Source: an uncultured Rikenellaceae bacterium (GTDB taxonomy: Bacteria > Bacteroidota > Bacteroidia > Bacteroidales > Rikenellaceae). From it: DNA of 64,000 bases. Position numbers and translations under genes: made by a program. Where the stretch lies: the NCBI GenBank assembly GCA_944415565.1, contig CALYBQ010000005.1, forward strand, positions 170,061 to 234,060. Direction: 5' to 3'. The notes beneath the pieces are model-generated. The model ran no database searches. It was not told the DNA's origin and worked only from the letters and a program-made list of their open reading frames with translations. Position 1 is the stretch's first letter, and each line of letters begins with the position of its first letter. This document shows, in pieces, positions 29,423-40,231 of the stretch.

Positions 29423-31543
29423 TTATTCGTCAACGCCTCTTCTGCGTCCGCTCGATTTTTCAATAATTTCCTTAGCGAGGTTCGCAGGAACTTCATCGAA
29501 GTGGCTGAACTCCATCGTAGACGTCGCACGTCCAGAGGAGATTGTACGCAGAACTGTTACGTAACCGAACATTTCCGAGAGAGGTACTTTAGCTTTTACG
29601 GCACGGGCGTTACCCTTCTGTTCCATACCGGCGATCTGTCCGCGACGTTTGTTAAGGTCGCCGATGATATCACCCATACTTTCTTCCGGAGTAACAACTT
29701 CCACACTCATGATAGGCTCCATGATGACCGGGTTCGCCTTGAGGGCAGCGTTACGGAAACCGTTGCGTGCCGCGATCTCGAACGAAAGCTGGTCGGAGTC
29801 AACCGGGTGGAACGAACCGTCGATAAGACGCACCTTCATGCTGTCGAGCTTGTAGCCTGCGAGCGCACCGTTAGCCATAGCGTTTTCGAAGCCTTTCTGT
29901 ACAGACGGGATGAATTCCTTGGGAATGTTACCGCCCTTAACTTCGTCAACGAACTGCAATCCGGAGAATTCTTTGTCATCTGCCGGGCCGAGTTCGAAGA
30001 TAATATCGGCAAACTTACCACGACCACCGGTCTGCTTCTTGAACACCTCGCGGTGCTGAACAGAACTTTTGAGGGCCTCTTTGTAGTTAACCTGAGGTGC
30101 ACCCTGATTGATCTCTACGCCGAATTCGCGCTTCAGACGGTCAACGATGATTTCGAGGTGAAGCTCACCCATACCGCTAATGATGGTCTGTCCGCTGTCT
30201 TCGTCGGTCTTAACCGTAAAGGTCGGGTCTTCTTCAGCAAGTTTCGAAAGGCCTACACCCAGTTTGTCGAGGTCCTTCTGAGTCTTAGGCTCAACCGCGA
30301 GACCGATAACGGTTTCAGGGAAAGTCATAGATTCGAGAACGATAGGAGCTTTCTCGTCGCAAAGGGTATCGCCGGTACGCACGTCTTTGAACCCTACGCA
30401 AGCGCAGATGTCTCCGGCGCTTACATACTCAATAGGATTCTGCTTGTTGGCGTGCATCTGGTAGAGACGGCTGATACGTTCCTTCTTGTCAGAGCGCGAG
30501 TTGTGTACGTAAGAACCGGCATCGAGTTTACCCGAGTAAACACGGATGAACGCGAGACGGCCTACGAACGGGTCGGTAGCGATCTTGAACGCGAGAGAGC
30601 AGAAAGGATCGGCTTCACTCGGCTCACGCTTAACCTCTTCGTTGTTTCTGGGGTCCGTACCTACCACCGCACCGATATCGATCGGAGAGGGAAGGAACGC
30701 CATAATGCTGTCCAGAAGAATCTGCACACCTTTATTCTTGAACGAAGAACCGCAAAGCATCGGCACGATAGCCATTGCCATAGTAGCTTTACGCACACCT
30801 GCGACCAACTCGTCAGCAGTGATAGAGTTGGGATCGTCGAAGAATTTCTCCATAAGAGCGTCGTCCTGAGCAGCAACCTCTTCGATAAGAGTGTTACGCC
30901 ATTTTTCGGCTTCAGCTTTCATGTTTTCGGGGATCTCCTCGTAGGTGTAGTTCACCAGTTCGTTTTTCTTCTCCTCGTGGTAGATGATAGCCCTATTATA
31001 TATAAGGTCTATAAGGCCCACGAATTTGTCTTCAGCACCGATCGGGAGAACGATAGGAAGTGCCGTAGCTCCGAGGCGTTCTTTCACCTGCGCGCAAACC
31101 GCAAGGAAGTCGGCACCGGTACGGTCCATCTTGTTCACGTATCCGATACGCGGCACGTTGTACTTGTCAGCCTGACGCCATACGGTTTCAGACTGCGGCT
31201 CAACACCACCCACTGCACAGAAAGTAGCTACTGCGCCGTCGAGTACGCGAAGTGAACGTTCCACTTCGACAGTGAAGTCAACGTGCCCCGGAGTGTCGAT
31301 GATGTTGATCTGGTAAGTAGCATCTTTGTAGTGCCAGAAAGCGGTGGTTGCAGCAGACGTGATAGTGATACCGCGTTCCTGCTCCTGCGCCATCCAGTCC
31401 ATAGTCGCCGTACCCTCGTGGGTTTCGCCGATCTTATGGGTCTTACCGGTGTAGAACAATATACGTTCCGAGGTAGTAGTCTTACCGGCATCGATGTGGG
31501 CCATGATACCGATATTCCTCGTAAATCTAAGATCTCTTGCCAT
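29423..31543 (-). CDS. fusA: elongation factor G
   Basis: 706-residue GTPase that drives ribosomal translocation. G1 is AHIDAGKTT at 15-23, G3 [12 protein letters not shown]4 NKMDRTGAD; domain IV ([26 protein letters not shown]) and domain V ([17 protein letters not shown]) follow. Standard str-operon position between rpsG and rpsJ. Confidence 0.98.
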   Translation of the reverse strand: MARDLRFTRNIGIMAHIDAGKTTTSERILFYTGKTHKIGETHEGTATMDWMAQEQERGITITSAATTAFWHYKDATYQINIIDTPGHVDFTVEVERSLRVLDGAVATFCAVGGVEPQSETVWRQADKYNVPRIGYVNKMDRTGADFLAVCAQVKERLGATALPIVLPIGAEDKFVGLIDLIYNRAIIYHEEKKNELVNYTYEEIPENMKAEAEKWRNTLIEEVAAQDDALMEKFFDDPNSITADELVAGVRKATMAMAIVPMLCGSSFKNKGVQILLDSIMAFLPSPIDIGAVVGTDPRNNEEVKREPSEADPFCSLAFKIATDPFVGRLAFIRVYSGKLDAGSYVHNSRSDKKERISRLYQMHANKQNPIEYVSAGDICACVGFKDVRTGDTLCDEKAPIVLESMTFPETVIGLAVEPKTQKDLDKLGVGLSKLAEEDPTFTVKTDEDSGQTIISGMGELHLEIIVDRLKREFGVEINQGAPQVNYKEALKSSVQHREVFKKQTGGRGKFADIIFELGPADDKEFSGLQFVDEVKGGNIPKEFIPSVQKGFENAMANGALAGYKLDSMKVRLIDGSFHPVDSDQLSFEIAARNGFRNAALKANPVIMEPIMSVEVVTPEESMGDIIGDLNKRRGQIAGMEQKGNARAVKAKVPLSEMFGYVTVLRTISSGRATSTMEFSHFDEVPANLAKEIIEKSSGRRRGVDE

Positions 31544-31571
31544 TGTTTTAATCTCCTTCTACTACCTTGTA

Positions 31572-32048
31572 TTATACTCTGAAATGTGCAAATGCTTTGT
31601 TGGCTTCGGCCATACGGTGCATTTCCTCTTTACGCTTGAAAGCAGCGCCTTCCTGATTGTATGCAGCCATGATCTCTCCGGCCAGCTTTTCAGCCATGGA
31701 ACGTCCCGCGCGCTTACGAGAATAAAGGACAAGGTTTTTCATCGAGATAGATACTTTGCGCTCGGGTCTCACTTCCATTGGAACCTGGAACGTAGCTCCA
31801 CCGACGCGGCGAGACTTAACCTCAACCTGCGGGGTGATATTTTCGAGAGCTTGTTTCCAGATTTCGAGAGGAGCCTTTTCTGCGTCTTTCATCTTCTCGC
31901 CCACGATGTCGAGTGCATCGTAGAAGATTGTGTAGGCGATACTCTTCTTACCATCCAGCATGAGGTTGTTAATGAACCTAGTCACAAGTTGGTCACCAAA
32001 CTTGGGATCCGGAAGTAGAATTCGCTTTTTAGGCTTTGCTTTTCTCAT
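31572..32048 (-). CDS. rpsG: 30S ribosomal protein S7
   Basis: 158 residues: [19 protein letters not shown] and the signature [16 protein letters not shown]. Nucleates assembly of the 30S head and contacts the E-site tRNA. 36 bases after rpsL. Confidence 0.98.
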   Translation of the reverse strand: MRKAKPKKRILLPDPKFGDQLVTRFINNLMLDGKKSIAYTIFYDALDIVGEKMKDAEKAPLEIWKQALENITPQVEVKSRRVGGATFQVPMEVRPERKVSISMKNLVLYSRKRAGRSMAEKLAGEIMAAYNQEGAAFKRKEEMHRMAEANKAFAHFRV

Positions 32049-32084
32049 TTCTGTAAAAGTCTGTTAAATTGATGTTTTCTGATG

Positions 32085-32486
32085 TTACTTTTTCTTTGCA
32101 GTAGTTGCTGCTCCCGGTTTCGGGCGTTTAGCACCATACTTCGAGCGGCGCTGACGGCGTCCGTCAACTCCAGCCGAGTCGAGAGCACCACGCACGAGGT
32201 GGTAACGCACACCCGGAAGGTCTTTCACACGACCACCGCGCACGAGCACGATCGAGTGTTCCTGCAAGTTGTGTCCTTCACCCGGGATGTAGGCATTCAC
32301 CTCTTTCTGGTTTGTCAGTTTCACACGGGCCACCTTACGCATAGCCGAGTTAGGCTTCTTAGGCGTTGTGGTGTAAACACGCACACAAACACCCCTGCGC
32401 TGCGGACAAGCGTCAAGTGCCGGAGCCTTGCTCTTATCCTGTGCTGCAACCCTTCCTTTACGTACTAACTGTTGAATAGTTGGCAT
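32085..32486 (-). CDS. rpsL: 30S ribosomal protein S12
   Basis: 133 residues, first gene of the cluster. The decoding-site loops are [17 protein letters not shown] (K43 present) and [14 protein letters not shown] (K88, D89), both as in streptomycin-sensitive wild type. A C-terminal lysine/alanine stretch (about 10 residues) extends the usual 124. A -7 promoter element sits 68 bases upstream. Confidence 0.98.
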   Translation of the reverse strand: MPTIQQLVRKGRVAAQDKSKAPALDACPQRRGVCVRVYTTTPKKPNSAMRKVARVKLTNQKEVNAYIPGEGHNLQEHSIVLVRGGRVKDLPGVRYHLVRGALDSAGVDGRRQRRSKYGAKRPKPGAATTAKKK

Positions 32487-32782
32487 TGGTTTTTGTCCTC
32501 TTAATTAGTTAATTACAACTGTATTATCTCGTTTTTGTAGCCAAAACGGCTTGCAAAGATACGTAAAATTTCGAAAACACAATAGCTTGCCGCAACTTTT
32601 TACGGTATTTTTCAGCGATTTACATGTTTTTTATCATTTCACACTGCCGCACACACCTATCGTTTTATAAAAACTATAATTTTATCTTATTACAAATAAC
32701 CCCAAACAACAAAAACAACGCCGCATAAAGCTGAACTACAGCCCTATGCGATGCTAAAGACTACAATCAAAAAAACAGCAAT
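32487..32782. other. spacer holding the rpsL promoter and the end of the DUF4190-like gene
   Basis: About 300 AT-rich bases. Apart from the -7 element at 32554-32561, no further structure or gene is recognised. Confidence 0.5.
32554..32561 (-). promoter_or_regulatory. probable -7 element for the rpsL cluster
   Basis: Reads TATCTTTG on the - strand (consensus TAnnTTTG), 68 bases before the rpsL ATG. No TTTG at the ideal -33 spacing, but A/T-rich sequence precedes it, as often seen for strong ribosomal promoters. Confidence 0.6.
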
Positions 32783-33082
32783 TTATGCAGCCAGCAGCGC
32801 CAGCCCCGCCACTCCCGCGAACACGACCAACAAGAGGACGATACCGATAAGCGAAACGACGAATCCGGCCACGGCAAATCCCCTCGGCGACCGGAACAGT
32901 CCAGCAAACGAGAAAACCAGCCCCAAAAACCACAAGACAAATCCCAATACGGGAATCCACCCCAAGACTATTGCGACGATAGCCAACACGAACCCGGCCA
33001 CCCCTATGCCATTCGACTTACGGACCTCTTGCCGTATGATAATCGTCCGCGGTTCCCCATCCCGATTGTTTACCTCTTCCAT
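32783..33082 (-). CDS. DUF4190-like small membrane protein
   Basis: 99 residues: a charged N terminus of about 22 residues, then three hydrophobic segments rich in Gly, Ala, Val and Ile (GVAGFVLAIVAIVLGWIPVLG, VLWFLGLVFSFAGLF, GFAVAGFVVSLIGIVLLLVVF in shortened form). The repeating G-L-x-L-G pattern is that of DUF4190. Function unknown. Transcribed divergently from leuS, with its own -7 element at 33114-33121. Confidence 0.65.
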   Translation of the reverse strand: MEEVNNRDGEPRTIIIRQEVRKSNGIGVAGFVLAIVAIVLGWIPVLGFVLWFLGLVFSFAGLFRSPRGFAVAGFVVSLIGIVLLLVVFAGVAGLALLAA

Positions 33083-33113
33083 AATTTTCGATATTAAAGT
33101 TTTACGCCTAAAA

Positions 33114-33121
33114 CAAAGATA
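33114..33121 (-). promoter_or_regulatory. -7 element for the DUF4190-like gene
   Basis: TATCTTTG on the - strand, 31 bases before the ATG at 33082. Confidence 0.5.
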
Positions 33122-33161
33122 ATTAATGTTTCACAATAAAGAAACTAAGGCATCCGCACAC

Positions 33162-33192
33162 TTTGTTTTTCGGAGTTTAATACGTATTTTTG
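33162..33192 (+). promoter_or_regulatory. consensus promoter of leuS
   Basis: TTTG (33162-33165), exactly 19 bases, then TATTTTTG (33185-33192), a perfect match to the Bacteroidota sigma consensus. The leuS ATG is 33 bases further on. Confidence 0.8.
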
Positions 33193-33225
33193 TCGGCGTT
33201 TCACTTTTGATAAAACCATCCGGCT

Positions 33226-35985
33226 ATGGAATACAATTTCAGGGAGATAGAAAAAAAATGGCAGCAGCTTTGGAAAGAGCGCAAGACATATAAGGTCGAA
33301 ACAGACCCTGCACGCCCCAAATTTTATGTTCTGGACATGTTCCCTTATCCATCGGGAGCAGGACTGCACGTAGGCCACCCGCTCGGATACATAGCATCGG
33401 ATATATACACCCGCTACAAACGCCTCAGCGGCTTCAACGTGCTGCACCCGATGGGCTACGACGCATTCGGACTGCCGGCAGAACAGTATGCCATCCAGAC
33501 CGGCCAGCATCCGGCCGTCACTACGGCACAGAACATCAAGCGCTACGAGGAGCAACTCGAACGCATGGGCTTCTCGTTCGACACCGACCGCGAGATAAAC
33601 ACGAGCCGTCCGGAATATTACCACTGGACACAATGGGCATTCCTGAAAATGTTCGACAGCTATTACTGTAACGACAAGAAACAGGCACGCCCCATTTCGG
33701 AACTCATAGCAGCATTCGAACAGAGCGGGACCACAGGGCTGAACGTAGCCTGCACCACAGAACTCAACTTCACGGCCGCAGAGTGGAACGGCATGGACGA
33801 ACATAGAAAGGCAGAGATACTCCACAACTACCGCATTGCGTTTCAGGGCGACACCATGGTGAACTGGTGCGAGGCCCTCGGAACGGTACTCGCCAACGAC
33901 GAAGTCATCAACGGCTTCTCGGAACGCGGCGGGCATCCCGTGGTACAGAAAAAGATGAAGCAATGGCAGCTCCGTGTCACAGCGTATGCGGAGAGACTGC
34001 TCGAAGGTCTCGACACCATCGATTGGAGCGACTCGCTCAAGGAGATACAACGCAACTGGATAGGACGCAGCGAAGGCGCACAAGTATTCTTCGACATAGA
34101 CGGACTGGACAAAAAGATGGAGATATTCACCACACGCCCCGACACTATTTTCGGCGCCACATTCATGGTGATAGCCCCCGAGCACGAACTCGTGTGCAAA
34201 CTGACGACTCCGGAAAATGCCGAAGCGGTAGCCGAATATCTCGAACAGACGAAAAAACGTTCCGAACGCGAACGCATAGCCGATGCCAAACGCGTCAGCG
34301 GCGTATTCACGGGCGGACATTGCATAAATCCGTTCAACGGCAACAAGATTCCGATATATATCAGCGATTACGTACTTGCGGGTTACGGGACAGGAGCCAT
34401 CATGGCAGTTCCGGCACACGATTCGCGCGACTACGCCTTCGCTAAACACTTCGGACTGCCGATAATACCGGTGGTAGAAGGCGGCGACCTCAGCATCGAA
34501 AGTTATGACGCCAAAACGGGTAAGTTGATAAATTCGGAATTCCTCAACGGCCTCGACGTCAAAGAAGCCATCAAAAAGATGTTCTCGGAGATAGAATCCC
34601 GCGGACTCGGCAAAAAACACATCAACTACCGTCTGCGCGACGCCATATTCAGCCGCCAACGCTACTGGGGCGAACCGTTCCCGATATACTACAAGGACGG
34701 CATAGCCACACCGTTGCGCGAAGACCAGCTGCCGCTGGAACTGCCGCAGGTAGACAACTTCCGCCCTACGGAACAGGGAGAACCGCCACTTGCCCGGGCG
34801 AAAAACTGGTGCACGCCCGAAGGTTATCCCTACGAGACCAGCACCATGCCGGGATTCGCCGGTTCGTCGGCCTACTACCTGCGCTATATGGACCCTCACA
34901 ACAACGAAGGCCTTGTCAGCAAGGAAGCGGACGAATACTGGCGCAACGTAGACCTATACGTGGGAGGCATAGAGCACGCGACAGGACACCTCATGTACTC
35001 GCGCTTCTGGAACAAATTCCTCTACGACCTCGGCTACGTGGTCGAGGACGAACCGTTCCGCAAACTGGTAAACCAAGGCATGATACAGGGCCGCTCGAAT
35101 TTCGTGTACCGTATCAGCGGCACGAACAAATTCGTATCGCTCGGACTCAAGGACCAGTACGATACGCAGGCAATACACGTAGATGTCAACATCGTGAAGA
35201 ACGACATACTCGACCTCGACGCATTCCGTAAATGGAGGCCCGAATTCGAAACGGCAGAGTTCGTGCTCGAAGACGGGAAATACGTATGCGGATGGGCGGT
35301 AGAGAAAATGAGCAAATCAATGTTCAACGTAGTGAACCCCGACCTCATAATAGACAACTACGGGGCCGACACGTTGCGTATGTACGAAATGTTCCTCGGT
35401 CCGCTCGAACAGAGCAAACCATGGGACACAAACGGCATAGACGGCGTGCACAAGTTCCTGAAACGTTTCTGGCGCCTCTTCACGGAGCGCGACGGGGATT
35501 TCCTCATTTCGGACGAGAAAGCGACACCGGCGGAGCTCAAGACTCTGCACAAGACCATCAAAAAAGTGACCGAGGACATCGGCAACTTCTCTTTCAACAC
35601 ATCGGTAAGCGCATTCATGATATGCCTCAACGAACTCGGCGACTGCAACAAGCGCGAGATACTCGATCCGCTCGTGAGGTTGCTCTATCCGTTCGCTCCC
35701 CACATCACAGAGGAACTTTGGACGACAGCCTTAGGACACGACACCTCGTTGTTCGACACCGAAATGCCGGTATTCAATCCCGACTTCCTCGTCGAGAACA
35801 GCTTCGAATACCCCGTTTCGTTCAACGGTAAACTGCGCTTCAAGAAAGAGCTTCCGCTGGGCATATCCAACGCTGAGATAGAGAAAGCCGTACTGGCCGA
35901 TGAAAACGCAGGGAAATATCTCGAAGGCAAGACGCCGAAAAAGATAATTATCGTCCCCGGAAAGATCATCAACGTAGTGATCTAA
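33226..35985 (+). CDS. leuS: leucyl-tRNA synthetase
   Basis: 919-residue class I synthetase. Catalytic HIGH motif is HVGH at 48-51 ([15 protein letters not shown]) and KMSKS lies at 694-698. Between them is the CP1 editing domain that hydrolyses mischarged tRNA ([26 protein letters not shown] with the editing Asp). Length fits the Bacteroidota form. Own consensus promoter upstream and a 17-bp hairpin after the stop. Confidence 0.98.
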   Translation: MEYNFREIEKKWQQLWKERKTYKVETDPARPKFYVLDMFPYPSGAGLHVGHPLGYIASDIYTRYKRLSGFNVLHPMGYDAFGLPAEQYAIQTGQHPAVTTAQNIKRYEEQLERMGFSFDTDREINTSRPEYYHWTQWAFLKMFDSYYCNDKKQARPISELIAAFEQSGTTGLNVACTTELNFTAAEWNGMDEHRKAEILHNYRIAFQGDTMVNWCEALGTVLANDEVINGFSERGGHPVVQKKMKQWQLRVTAYAERLLEGLDTIDWSDSLKEIQRNWIGRSEGAQVFFDIDGLDKKMEIFTTRPDTIFGATFMVIAPEHELVCKLTTPENAEAVAEYLEQTKKRSERERIADAKRVSGVFTGGHCINPFNGNKIPIYISDYVLAGYGTGAIMAVPAHDSRDYAFAKHFGLPIIPVVEGGDLSIESYDAKTGKLINSEFLNGLDVKEAIKKMFSEIESRGLGKKHINYRLRDAIFSRQRYWGEPFPIYYKDGIATPLREDQLPLELPQVDNFRPTEQGEPPLARAKNWCTPEGYPYETSTMPGFAGSSAYYLRYMDPHNNEGLVSKEADEYWRNVDLYVGGIEHATGHLMYSRFWNKFLYDLGYVVEDEPFRKLVNQGMIQGRSNFVYRISGTNKFVSLGLKDQYDTQAIHVDVNIVKNDILDLDAFRKWRPEFETAEFVLEDGKYVCGWAVEKMSKSMFNVVNPDLIIDNYGADTLRMYEMFLGPLEQSKPWDTNGIDGVHKFLKRFWRLFTERDGDFLISDEKATPAELKTLHKTIKKVTEDIGNFSFNTSVSAFMICLNELGDCNKREILDPLVRLLYPFAPHITEELWTTALGHDTSLFDTEMPVFNPDFLVENSFEYPVSFNGKLRFKKELPLGISNAEIEKAVLADENAGKYLEGKTPKKIIIVPGKIINVVI

Positions 35986-36000
35986 CAAATAATATTGCTT

Positions 36001-36039
36001 AAAACAATAAGGCGCTCCGAAAGAGCGCCTTATTGTTTT
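36001..36039. terminator. bidirectional terminator between leuS and folB
   Basis: 17-bp perfect stem (36001-36017 with 36023-36039), loop CGAAA, with A-rich left and T-rich right flank so it works on both strands. The folB stop codon overlaps its right edge. Confidence 0.9.
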
Positions 36040-36391
36040 AAATGGTCATCGTTACCGAAACCCTATCCACCTTACCGCCCAACGGCGGAGCGAGTTTCGA
36101 CACCTTGGCCGTCACTCTCAGACAATCGGGGAAACGAGCGTAAACGGCATCTATTATCCGTTTGGCGACATTCTCCAGTATATTCGACGGTATCCTCATC
36201 TGTTCGCGCACCGTCTCGTAAACAGCCAAATAATTCACACTCTTAGTCAGATCGTCGTGCTCGGCGGCATCGGCGACCTCGGCATCTATCTCGACGTCTA
36301 CAAGGAAACGGTTTCCGACCACCTTTTCCAGATCATAACATCCGTGCGATGCACGGAACTCCATATTCTCAATCTTAATCGTCGCTATCAT
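36038..36391 (-). CDS. folB: dihydroneopterin aldolase
   Basis: 117 residues from the ATG at 36391 (IATIKIENMEFRASHGCYD), chosen over the GTG/ATG-like upstream frame. FolB splits dihydroneopterin to 6-hydroxymethyl-dihydropterin in folate synthesis. Family marks: ENMEFRASHGCYD, NRFLVDVEID, SVNYLAVYETV and the C-terminal KLAPPLGGKVDRVSV. 15 bases downstream of the adenosine kinase gene. Confidence 0.93.
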   Translation of the reverse strand: MIATIKIENMEFRASHGCYDLEKVVGNRFLVDVEIDAEVADAAEHDDLTKSVNYLAVYETVREQMRIPSNILENVAKRIIDAVYARFPDCLRVTAKVSKLAPPLGGKVDRVSVTMTI

Positions 36392-36406
36392 AATTCTACA
36401 CAATAA

Positions 36407-37408
36407 TTAGAACAAGCATCTATCGGCACGCACGCTATCCGCCAAAGCGTTTACCTCTTCCCACACCGACTCATCGAACGTGGTCCCGACAACCTCTATG
36501 ACCTTGCCCGCAGCGATAGAACCCAACGTGCCGCATTTACGCAGAGAAAGCCCCTCGCACATACCGGCGAGAAATCCGGCCGCATAAAAGTCCCCGGCCC
36601 CGGTAGTGTCCACCCTTACGGCCTCGGACATGATACCAACATGCAGCGATTCTTTTCCTTGTCTGATATACGCGCCCTCCTTACCTACCTTGACCACGGC
36701 GATCTCGGCCAATCCGGCAATCTTATCCAATGCACGCACCGGATCCTTTTCACCAGTAAACGAATGCGCCTCCTGCTCGTTGGCGAATATTATATCTATA
36801 TAGGCATCCGCCAGATCGCGCAGGAACTCACGGTTCTCCTCCACAACGTTATAACTCGCAAGGTCTATCGCCACCTTCAGTCCATTTTGTTTGGCTTCGG
36901 CGACCGCACGTTCGATAAGGTCATGATTCTGCACCAGATAACCCTCGACATAAAGGCAATCGCATCCGCCGAACATACTGCCGTCGATCTCGTCAGGACC
37001 CAATTCCAAGGCAGCCCCCAGATACGTGGCCATAGTCCGCTCCCCGTCTCGCGACACGAGCGACATACACACGCCCGATGGGGCCGTTCCGCGAAAAATG
37101 GCGGGTTTGATACCCAGATTCTCCAAAGCGGCCACGAGGAAATCGCCCGTTTCGTCGTTTCCGACCTTACCGATAAAGCCGGTATCGGTTCCCAGTTTAG
37201 CCATCGCACGTATCGTATTGCCGGCAGACCCGCCCAACGACATCGCAACGGGCAGACCCGCCGTACTTTCCGATATTCTGCGCTGCAATTCCGAATCCAC
37301 AAGGCTCATACTCCCCTTTGGCAATCCGAAGTTCTCCAGCACGTCATCACCTGCGAGCGTCACCAGAACATCGGTAAGCGCATTTCCTATACCAATGACA
37401 TTTTTCAT
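36407..37408 (-). CDS. PfkB family kinase, probable adenosine kinase
   Basis: 333 residues. The ribokinase-fold motifs are GGSAGNTIRAMAKLG near residue 57 and the catalytic DTTGAGDFYAAGFLAG (anion hole and base Asp). Overall it resembles the Bacteroides proteins annotated as adenosine kinase (GNALTDVLV start, YLGAALELGPDEI, IEGYLVQN-type segment). Substrate is inferred from that resemblance; another nucleoside or sugar remains possible. A CAAATTTA just 8 bases from the ATG (- strand TAAATTTG) may be a promoter for a nearly leaderless mRNA. Confidence 0.85.
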   Translation of the reverse strand: MKNVIGIGNALTDVLVTLAGDDVLENFGLPKGSMSLVDSELQRRISESTAGLPVAMSLGGSAGNTIRAMAKLGTDTGFIGKVGNDETGDFLVAALENLGIKPAIFRGTAPSGVCMSLVSRDGERTMATYLGAALELGPDEIDGSMFGGCDCLYVEGYLVQNHDLIERAVAEAKQNGLKVAIDLASYNVVEENREFLRDLADAYIDIIFANEQEAHSFTGEKDPVRALDKIAGLAEIAVVKVGKEGAYIRQGKESLHVGIMSEAVRVDTTGAGDFYAAGFLAGMCEGLSLRKCGTLGSIAAGKVIEVVGTTFDESVWEEVNALADSVRADRCLF

Positions 37409-37473
37409 CCCAAAACAAATTTAACACACCTGCACGGCCGGTATATCCGACAAAAGCAGGTTATTCAATATAA

Positions 37474-37507
37474 GATGGGGAGCGTACCTCAATGCCCGCT
37501 CCCCATC
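37474..37507 (-). terminator. hairpin after pgk
   Basis: 11-bp stem (37474-37484 with 37497-37507) and a 12-base loop, about 45 bases past the pgk stop on its strand. Confidence 0.6.
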
Positions 37508-37550
37508 GTCAAACTATTTCATATCCGGCAGATTGCCACCGAAAATTGTC

Positions 37551-38813
37551 TTATTTTTTCCTGATGGCAGCCACACCCGGAAGCTCTTTACCTTCCATGT
37601 ATTCGAGAAGGGCTCCACCACCTGTCGATACGTAGCTTACCTTGTCGGCCATGCCGAATTTATTGATCGCCGCAACCGAGTCGCCGCCGCCGATCAACGA
37701 GAACGCTCCGTTAGCGGTAGACTCCACGATAGCTTCGGCCACAGCTTTGGTTCCGGTAGCGAATTTGTCGATTTCGAACACGCCCACAGGACCGTTCCAA
37801 AGGATGGTCTTGCATTTGAGGATATGCTTCTTGAAGCTTTCCTTTGCGGCCGGACCTATGTCGAGACCTTCCCAACCGTCGGGTATTGCGTTCGACGGGC
37901 ATATCTGCGTATTTGCGTCTGCGCTGAAAGCGTCTGCACAAAGAGCATCCTCAGCCATGACGATCTCGATACCTTTGGCCTTCGCTTTGGCAAGAATATC
38001 GAGTGCGGTCTGGTACTGATCGGGTTCGTTGATGCTGCCGCCGATCTTACCGCCCTGTGCAGCCATAAATGTATAGGTCATACCGCCGCCGATAATGAGA
38101 CTGTCAACCCTCTCCATCAATTTTTCGATAATGGTGATCTTGCTCGATACTTTCGAACCGCCTACGATAGCAACGAACGGACGGTTCGGATTTTCCATAA
38201 CCGAGTCGATAGCCTTGAGCTCGCCTTCCATTACATATCCGAACAACTTGTCGTTCGGGAAGTAGTCGGCGATAAGCGCCGTAGAAGCGTGTGCACGGTG
38301 AGCCGTACCGAATGCATCGTTGACATATACGTCTGCGTAAGAAGCGAGTTTCTTCACGAAATCTTTCTGCGACTCCTTAACAGCCTTTTTGGCCTCTTTT
38401 TTCTGTTCGTCGGTCGCATCTTCGGCAAGGCCGCGCGGTTTGCCCTCTTCTTCTGCATAGAAACGAAGGTTTTCGAGCATCATCACCTCACCCGGTTTGA
38501 GGGCCTTAGCCATTTCGGCAGCCTTTTCACCCATGCAGTCGCCTGCGAACATCACTTTTGTCCCGAGACGTTTTTCAACGGCCGCAACGATATGTTCGAG
38601 CGAGAATTTGCTGTCGTTGTTCTTCTTCGGACGGCCGAGGTGCGACATGAGTATCACAGAACCACCTTTTTCCAGCACCTTCTTGATAGTAGGGATAGCC
38701 GCACGGATACGGGTATCGTCTGTCACCTCGAAATTTTCATTGAGGGGCACATTGAAATCGACGCGGATGATAGCGCGTTTTCCTTTGAAATCGTAATTGT
38801 CGATCGGGAACAT
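37551..38813 (-). CDS. pgk: phosphoglycerate kinase
   Basis: 420 residues. It makes ATP from 1,3-bisphosphoglycerate. N-domain substrate loop [20 protein letters not shown] (shortened), SHLGRPK, and the C-domain nucleotide loop [15 protein letters not shown] with [13 protein letters not shown] near the end. A - strand -7 element is at 38937-38944. Confidence 0.98.
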   Translation of the reverse strand: MFPIDNYDFKGKRAIIRVDFNVPLNENFEVTDDTRIRAAIPTIKKVLEKGGSVILMSHLGRPKKNNDSKFSLEHIVAAVEKRLGTKVMFAGDCMGEKAAEMAKALKPGEVMMLENLRFYAEEEGKPRGLAEDATDEQKKEAKKAVKESQKDFVKKLASYADVYVNDAFGTAHRAHASTALIADYFPNDKLFGYVMEGELKAIDSVMENPNRPFVAIVGGSKVSSKITIIEKLMERVDSLIIGGGMTYTFMAAQGGKIGGSINEPDQYQTALDILAKAKAKGIEIVMAEDALCADAFSADANTQICPSNAIPDGWEGLDIGPAAKESFKKHILKCKTILWNGPVGVFEIDKFATGTKAVAEAIVESTANGAFSLIGGGDSVAAINKFGMADKVSYVSTGGGALLEYMEGKELPGVAAIRKK

Positions 38814-38936
38814 AATGCTAATATTTTAAATTGTTGAACTTTTTGGCTGCAAACCCATGTCACGCATATCGCCCGCCACCGCCGGATCGCGCAAGGCGAT
38901 GCCATCACGGCCGGGAAATTTCACGCGTAACGGTCC

Positions 38937-38944
38937 CAAAGTTA
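38937..38944 (-). promoter_or_regulatory. -7 element for pgk
   Basis: TAACTTTG on the - strand, 123 bases before the ATG; no good -33 element. Confidence 0.45.
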
Positions 38945-38996
38945 CGAAATTGGCGAATATTTACGCCCGAAATCAATATTTTTTGCAGGAAAAAAG

Positions 38997-39004
38997 TACC
39001 TTTG
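38997..39004 (+). promoter_or_regulatory. -7 element for the Lrp-type regulator gene
   Basis: TACCTTTG on the + strand; the nearest TTTG (38982-38985) is 11 bases upstream, closer than the usual 19. Leader would be about 170 bases. Confidence 0.45.
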
Positions 39005-39178
39005 CTAACAATATGTAAGTAAAAGTCGCCAAAAGCCGCACTTATCGCATGACCACGGCACGGCAGGATTAAGAAATGAAACCGGCCGCATGCACGAAAA
39101 TCATCCGCAAAATTGCGTGAGGCGGCAGCGGGACACTGCCGGTCACGCCGGCAACCGATACGCATTAAAACTAACGCC

Positions 39179-39649
39179 ATGCCAACAGTCATAGACGAAG
39201 TAGACAAGAAGATCCTGCACTACCTGATCGACAACGCACGGATGCCGTTCCTCGAAATCGCGCGCGAATGCGGCATCTCCGGAGCCGCCATCCACCAACG
39301 CGTCAAAAAGCTGGACGAGGCGGGAGTTATCCTCGGATCGCGGCTCGAAGTCAATCCCAAGAGCCTCGGCTTCGACGTGTGTGCCATAGTCGGCATCCGC
39401 ATCACCGACCCGGCCCATTATCAGGACACGGTAGAAAAGCTGCGCGACATGAAAGAGATCGTCGAGTGCCACTTCATAACCGGCAAATACAACCTTCTCA
39501 TAAAATTGTACTGCATCGACAACGAGCACCTGATGAACGTCATATTCAAAGGCGTGCTGGGTATTCCGTGGGTATCGAACACGGAAACGTTCATATCCCT
39601 GAACCAAGCGTTCTCCCGTCAGGTAGATGTCCAAATAATAAAAGAATAA
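39179..39649 (+). CDS. Lrp/AsnC family transcriptional regulator
   Basis: 156 residues from the ATG at 39179 (the open frame upstream to 39113 has no start of quality). N-terminal helix-turn-helix (DKKILHYLIDNARMPFLEIA, CGISGAAIHQRVKKLDEAGV), then the ligand-sensing RAM domain (DVCAIVGIRITD, ECHFITGKYNLLIKLYC). Such proteins usually form dimers to octamers and respond to amino acids. The queD-like gene follows after 5 bases. Confidence 0.92.
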   Translation: MPTVIDEVDKKILHYLIDNARMPFLEIARECGISGAAIHQRVKKLDEAGVILGSRLEVNPKSLGFDVCAIVGIRITDPAHYQDTVEKLRDMKEIVECHFITGKYNLLIKLYCIDNEHLMNVIFKGVLGIPWVSNTETFISLNQAFSRQVDVQIIKE

Positions 39650-39654
39650 ACGCC

Positions 39655-40107
39655 ATGAGCACCATAAGGCTGACCAAAGAGTTTTCGTTCGAGATGTCCC
39701 ACGCCCTCGAAGGGTACGACGGCCTGTGCAGCCAGATACACGGCCACTCCTACCGCATGTTCGTCACGGTCATAGGCGAACCGATAGACGACCGCGACAA
39801 CCCTAAATACGGCATGGTGATGGATTTCGGCGAGTTGAAGAAAATAGTCAACCGCCTCGTCACGGATAAATACGACCATTCGCTGGTCATGCGGCGGACG
39901 GAGGCCAATGCCGAAGTAGTAGACATGCTTGCGGATAAATTTTCGCGAGTAATAATATCCGAATACCAACCGACTTGCGAAAACATGATTGCCCATTTCG
40001 CCGAGATGATTTCGGCAGAACTGCCACCCCGGGTGAAACTGCACTCCATGCGCCTGCATGAGACCGCAACGTCGTTCGCGGAATGGTATGCGTCGGACCA
40101 AAGGTAA
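39655..40107 (+). CDS. queD: 6-pyruvoyl-tetrahydropterin synthase / QueD family
   Basis: 150 residues. Zinc-binding histidines are H16 (FEMSHAL) and H29/H31 (IHGHSY), with catalytic C25; further marks are GMVMDFGELK, KYDHSLVM, PTCENMIAHFAEMI and LHETATSFAEWY. It probably makes 6-carboxytetrahydropterin for queuosine synthesis; other queuosine genes are not adjacent. ATG at 39655 gives the family length. Forms a two-gene unit with the Lrp-type regulator and ends at a terminator. Confidence 0.87.
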   Translation: MSTIRLTKEFSFEMSHALEGYDGLCSQIHGHSYRMFVTVIGEPIDDRDNPKYGMVMDFGELKKIVNRLVTDKYDHSLVMRRTEANAEVVDMLADKFSRVIISEYQPTCENMIAHFAEMISAELPPRVKLHSMRLHETATSFAEWYASDQR

Positions 40108-40176
40108 CCTCCCGCTACATACGACCACGCAACATTGACAAACAATAACTAGGCTCAAGAGGATAATTACGAAATA

Positions 40177-40214
40177 AAATAGGGACGGGCCTTGTTCGGC
40201 CTATCCCTATTTTT
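40177..40214. terminator. terminator between queD and cysS
   Basis: Stem AAATAGGGA... / ...TCCCTATTT with an inner GGCC pair and one mismatch, followed on the + strand by TTTTT. Serves the convergent pair. Confidence 0.82.
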
Positions 40215-40231
40215 TATCTACTGAAACCGTA

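Larger units (their letters stand above)
38814..39178. other. 365-base divergent promoter region pgk / lrp
   Basis: No gene is seen. It contains a - strand -7 element for pgk and a + strand -7 element for the Lrp-type gene, 52 bases apart, so the regulator might bind here and act on both; that is inference. Confidence 0.5.

Noticed and set aside
29501..31255. 584-codon open frame antisense to fusA
   Set aside because: Mirror of EF-G codon bias; no start context, no recognisable domain.
33145..34899. 584-codon open frame antisense to leuS
   Set aside because: Composition-driven shadow of a strongly biased gene; leuS is complete and certain on the other strand.
37533..38837. 434-codon open frame antisense to pgk
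   Set aside because: Covers the whole of a certain gene; no independent evidence.
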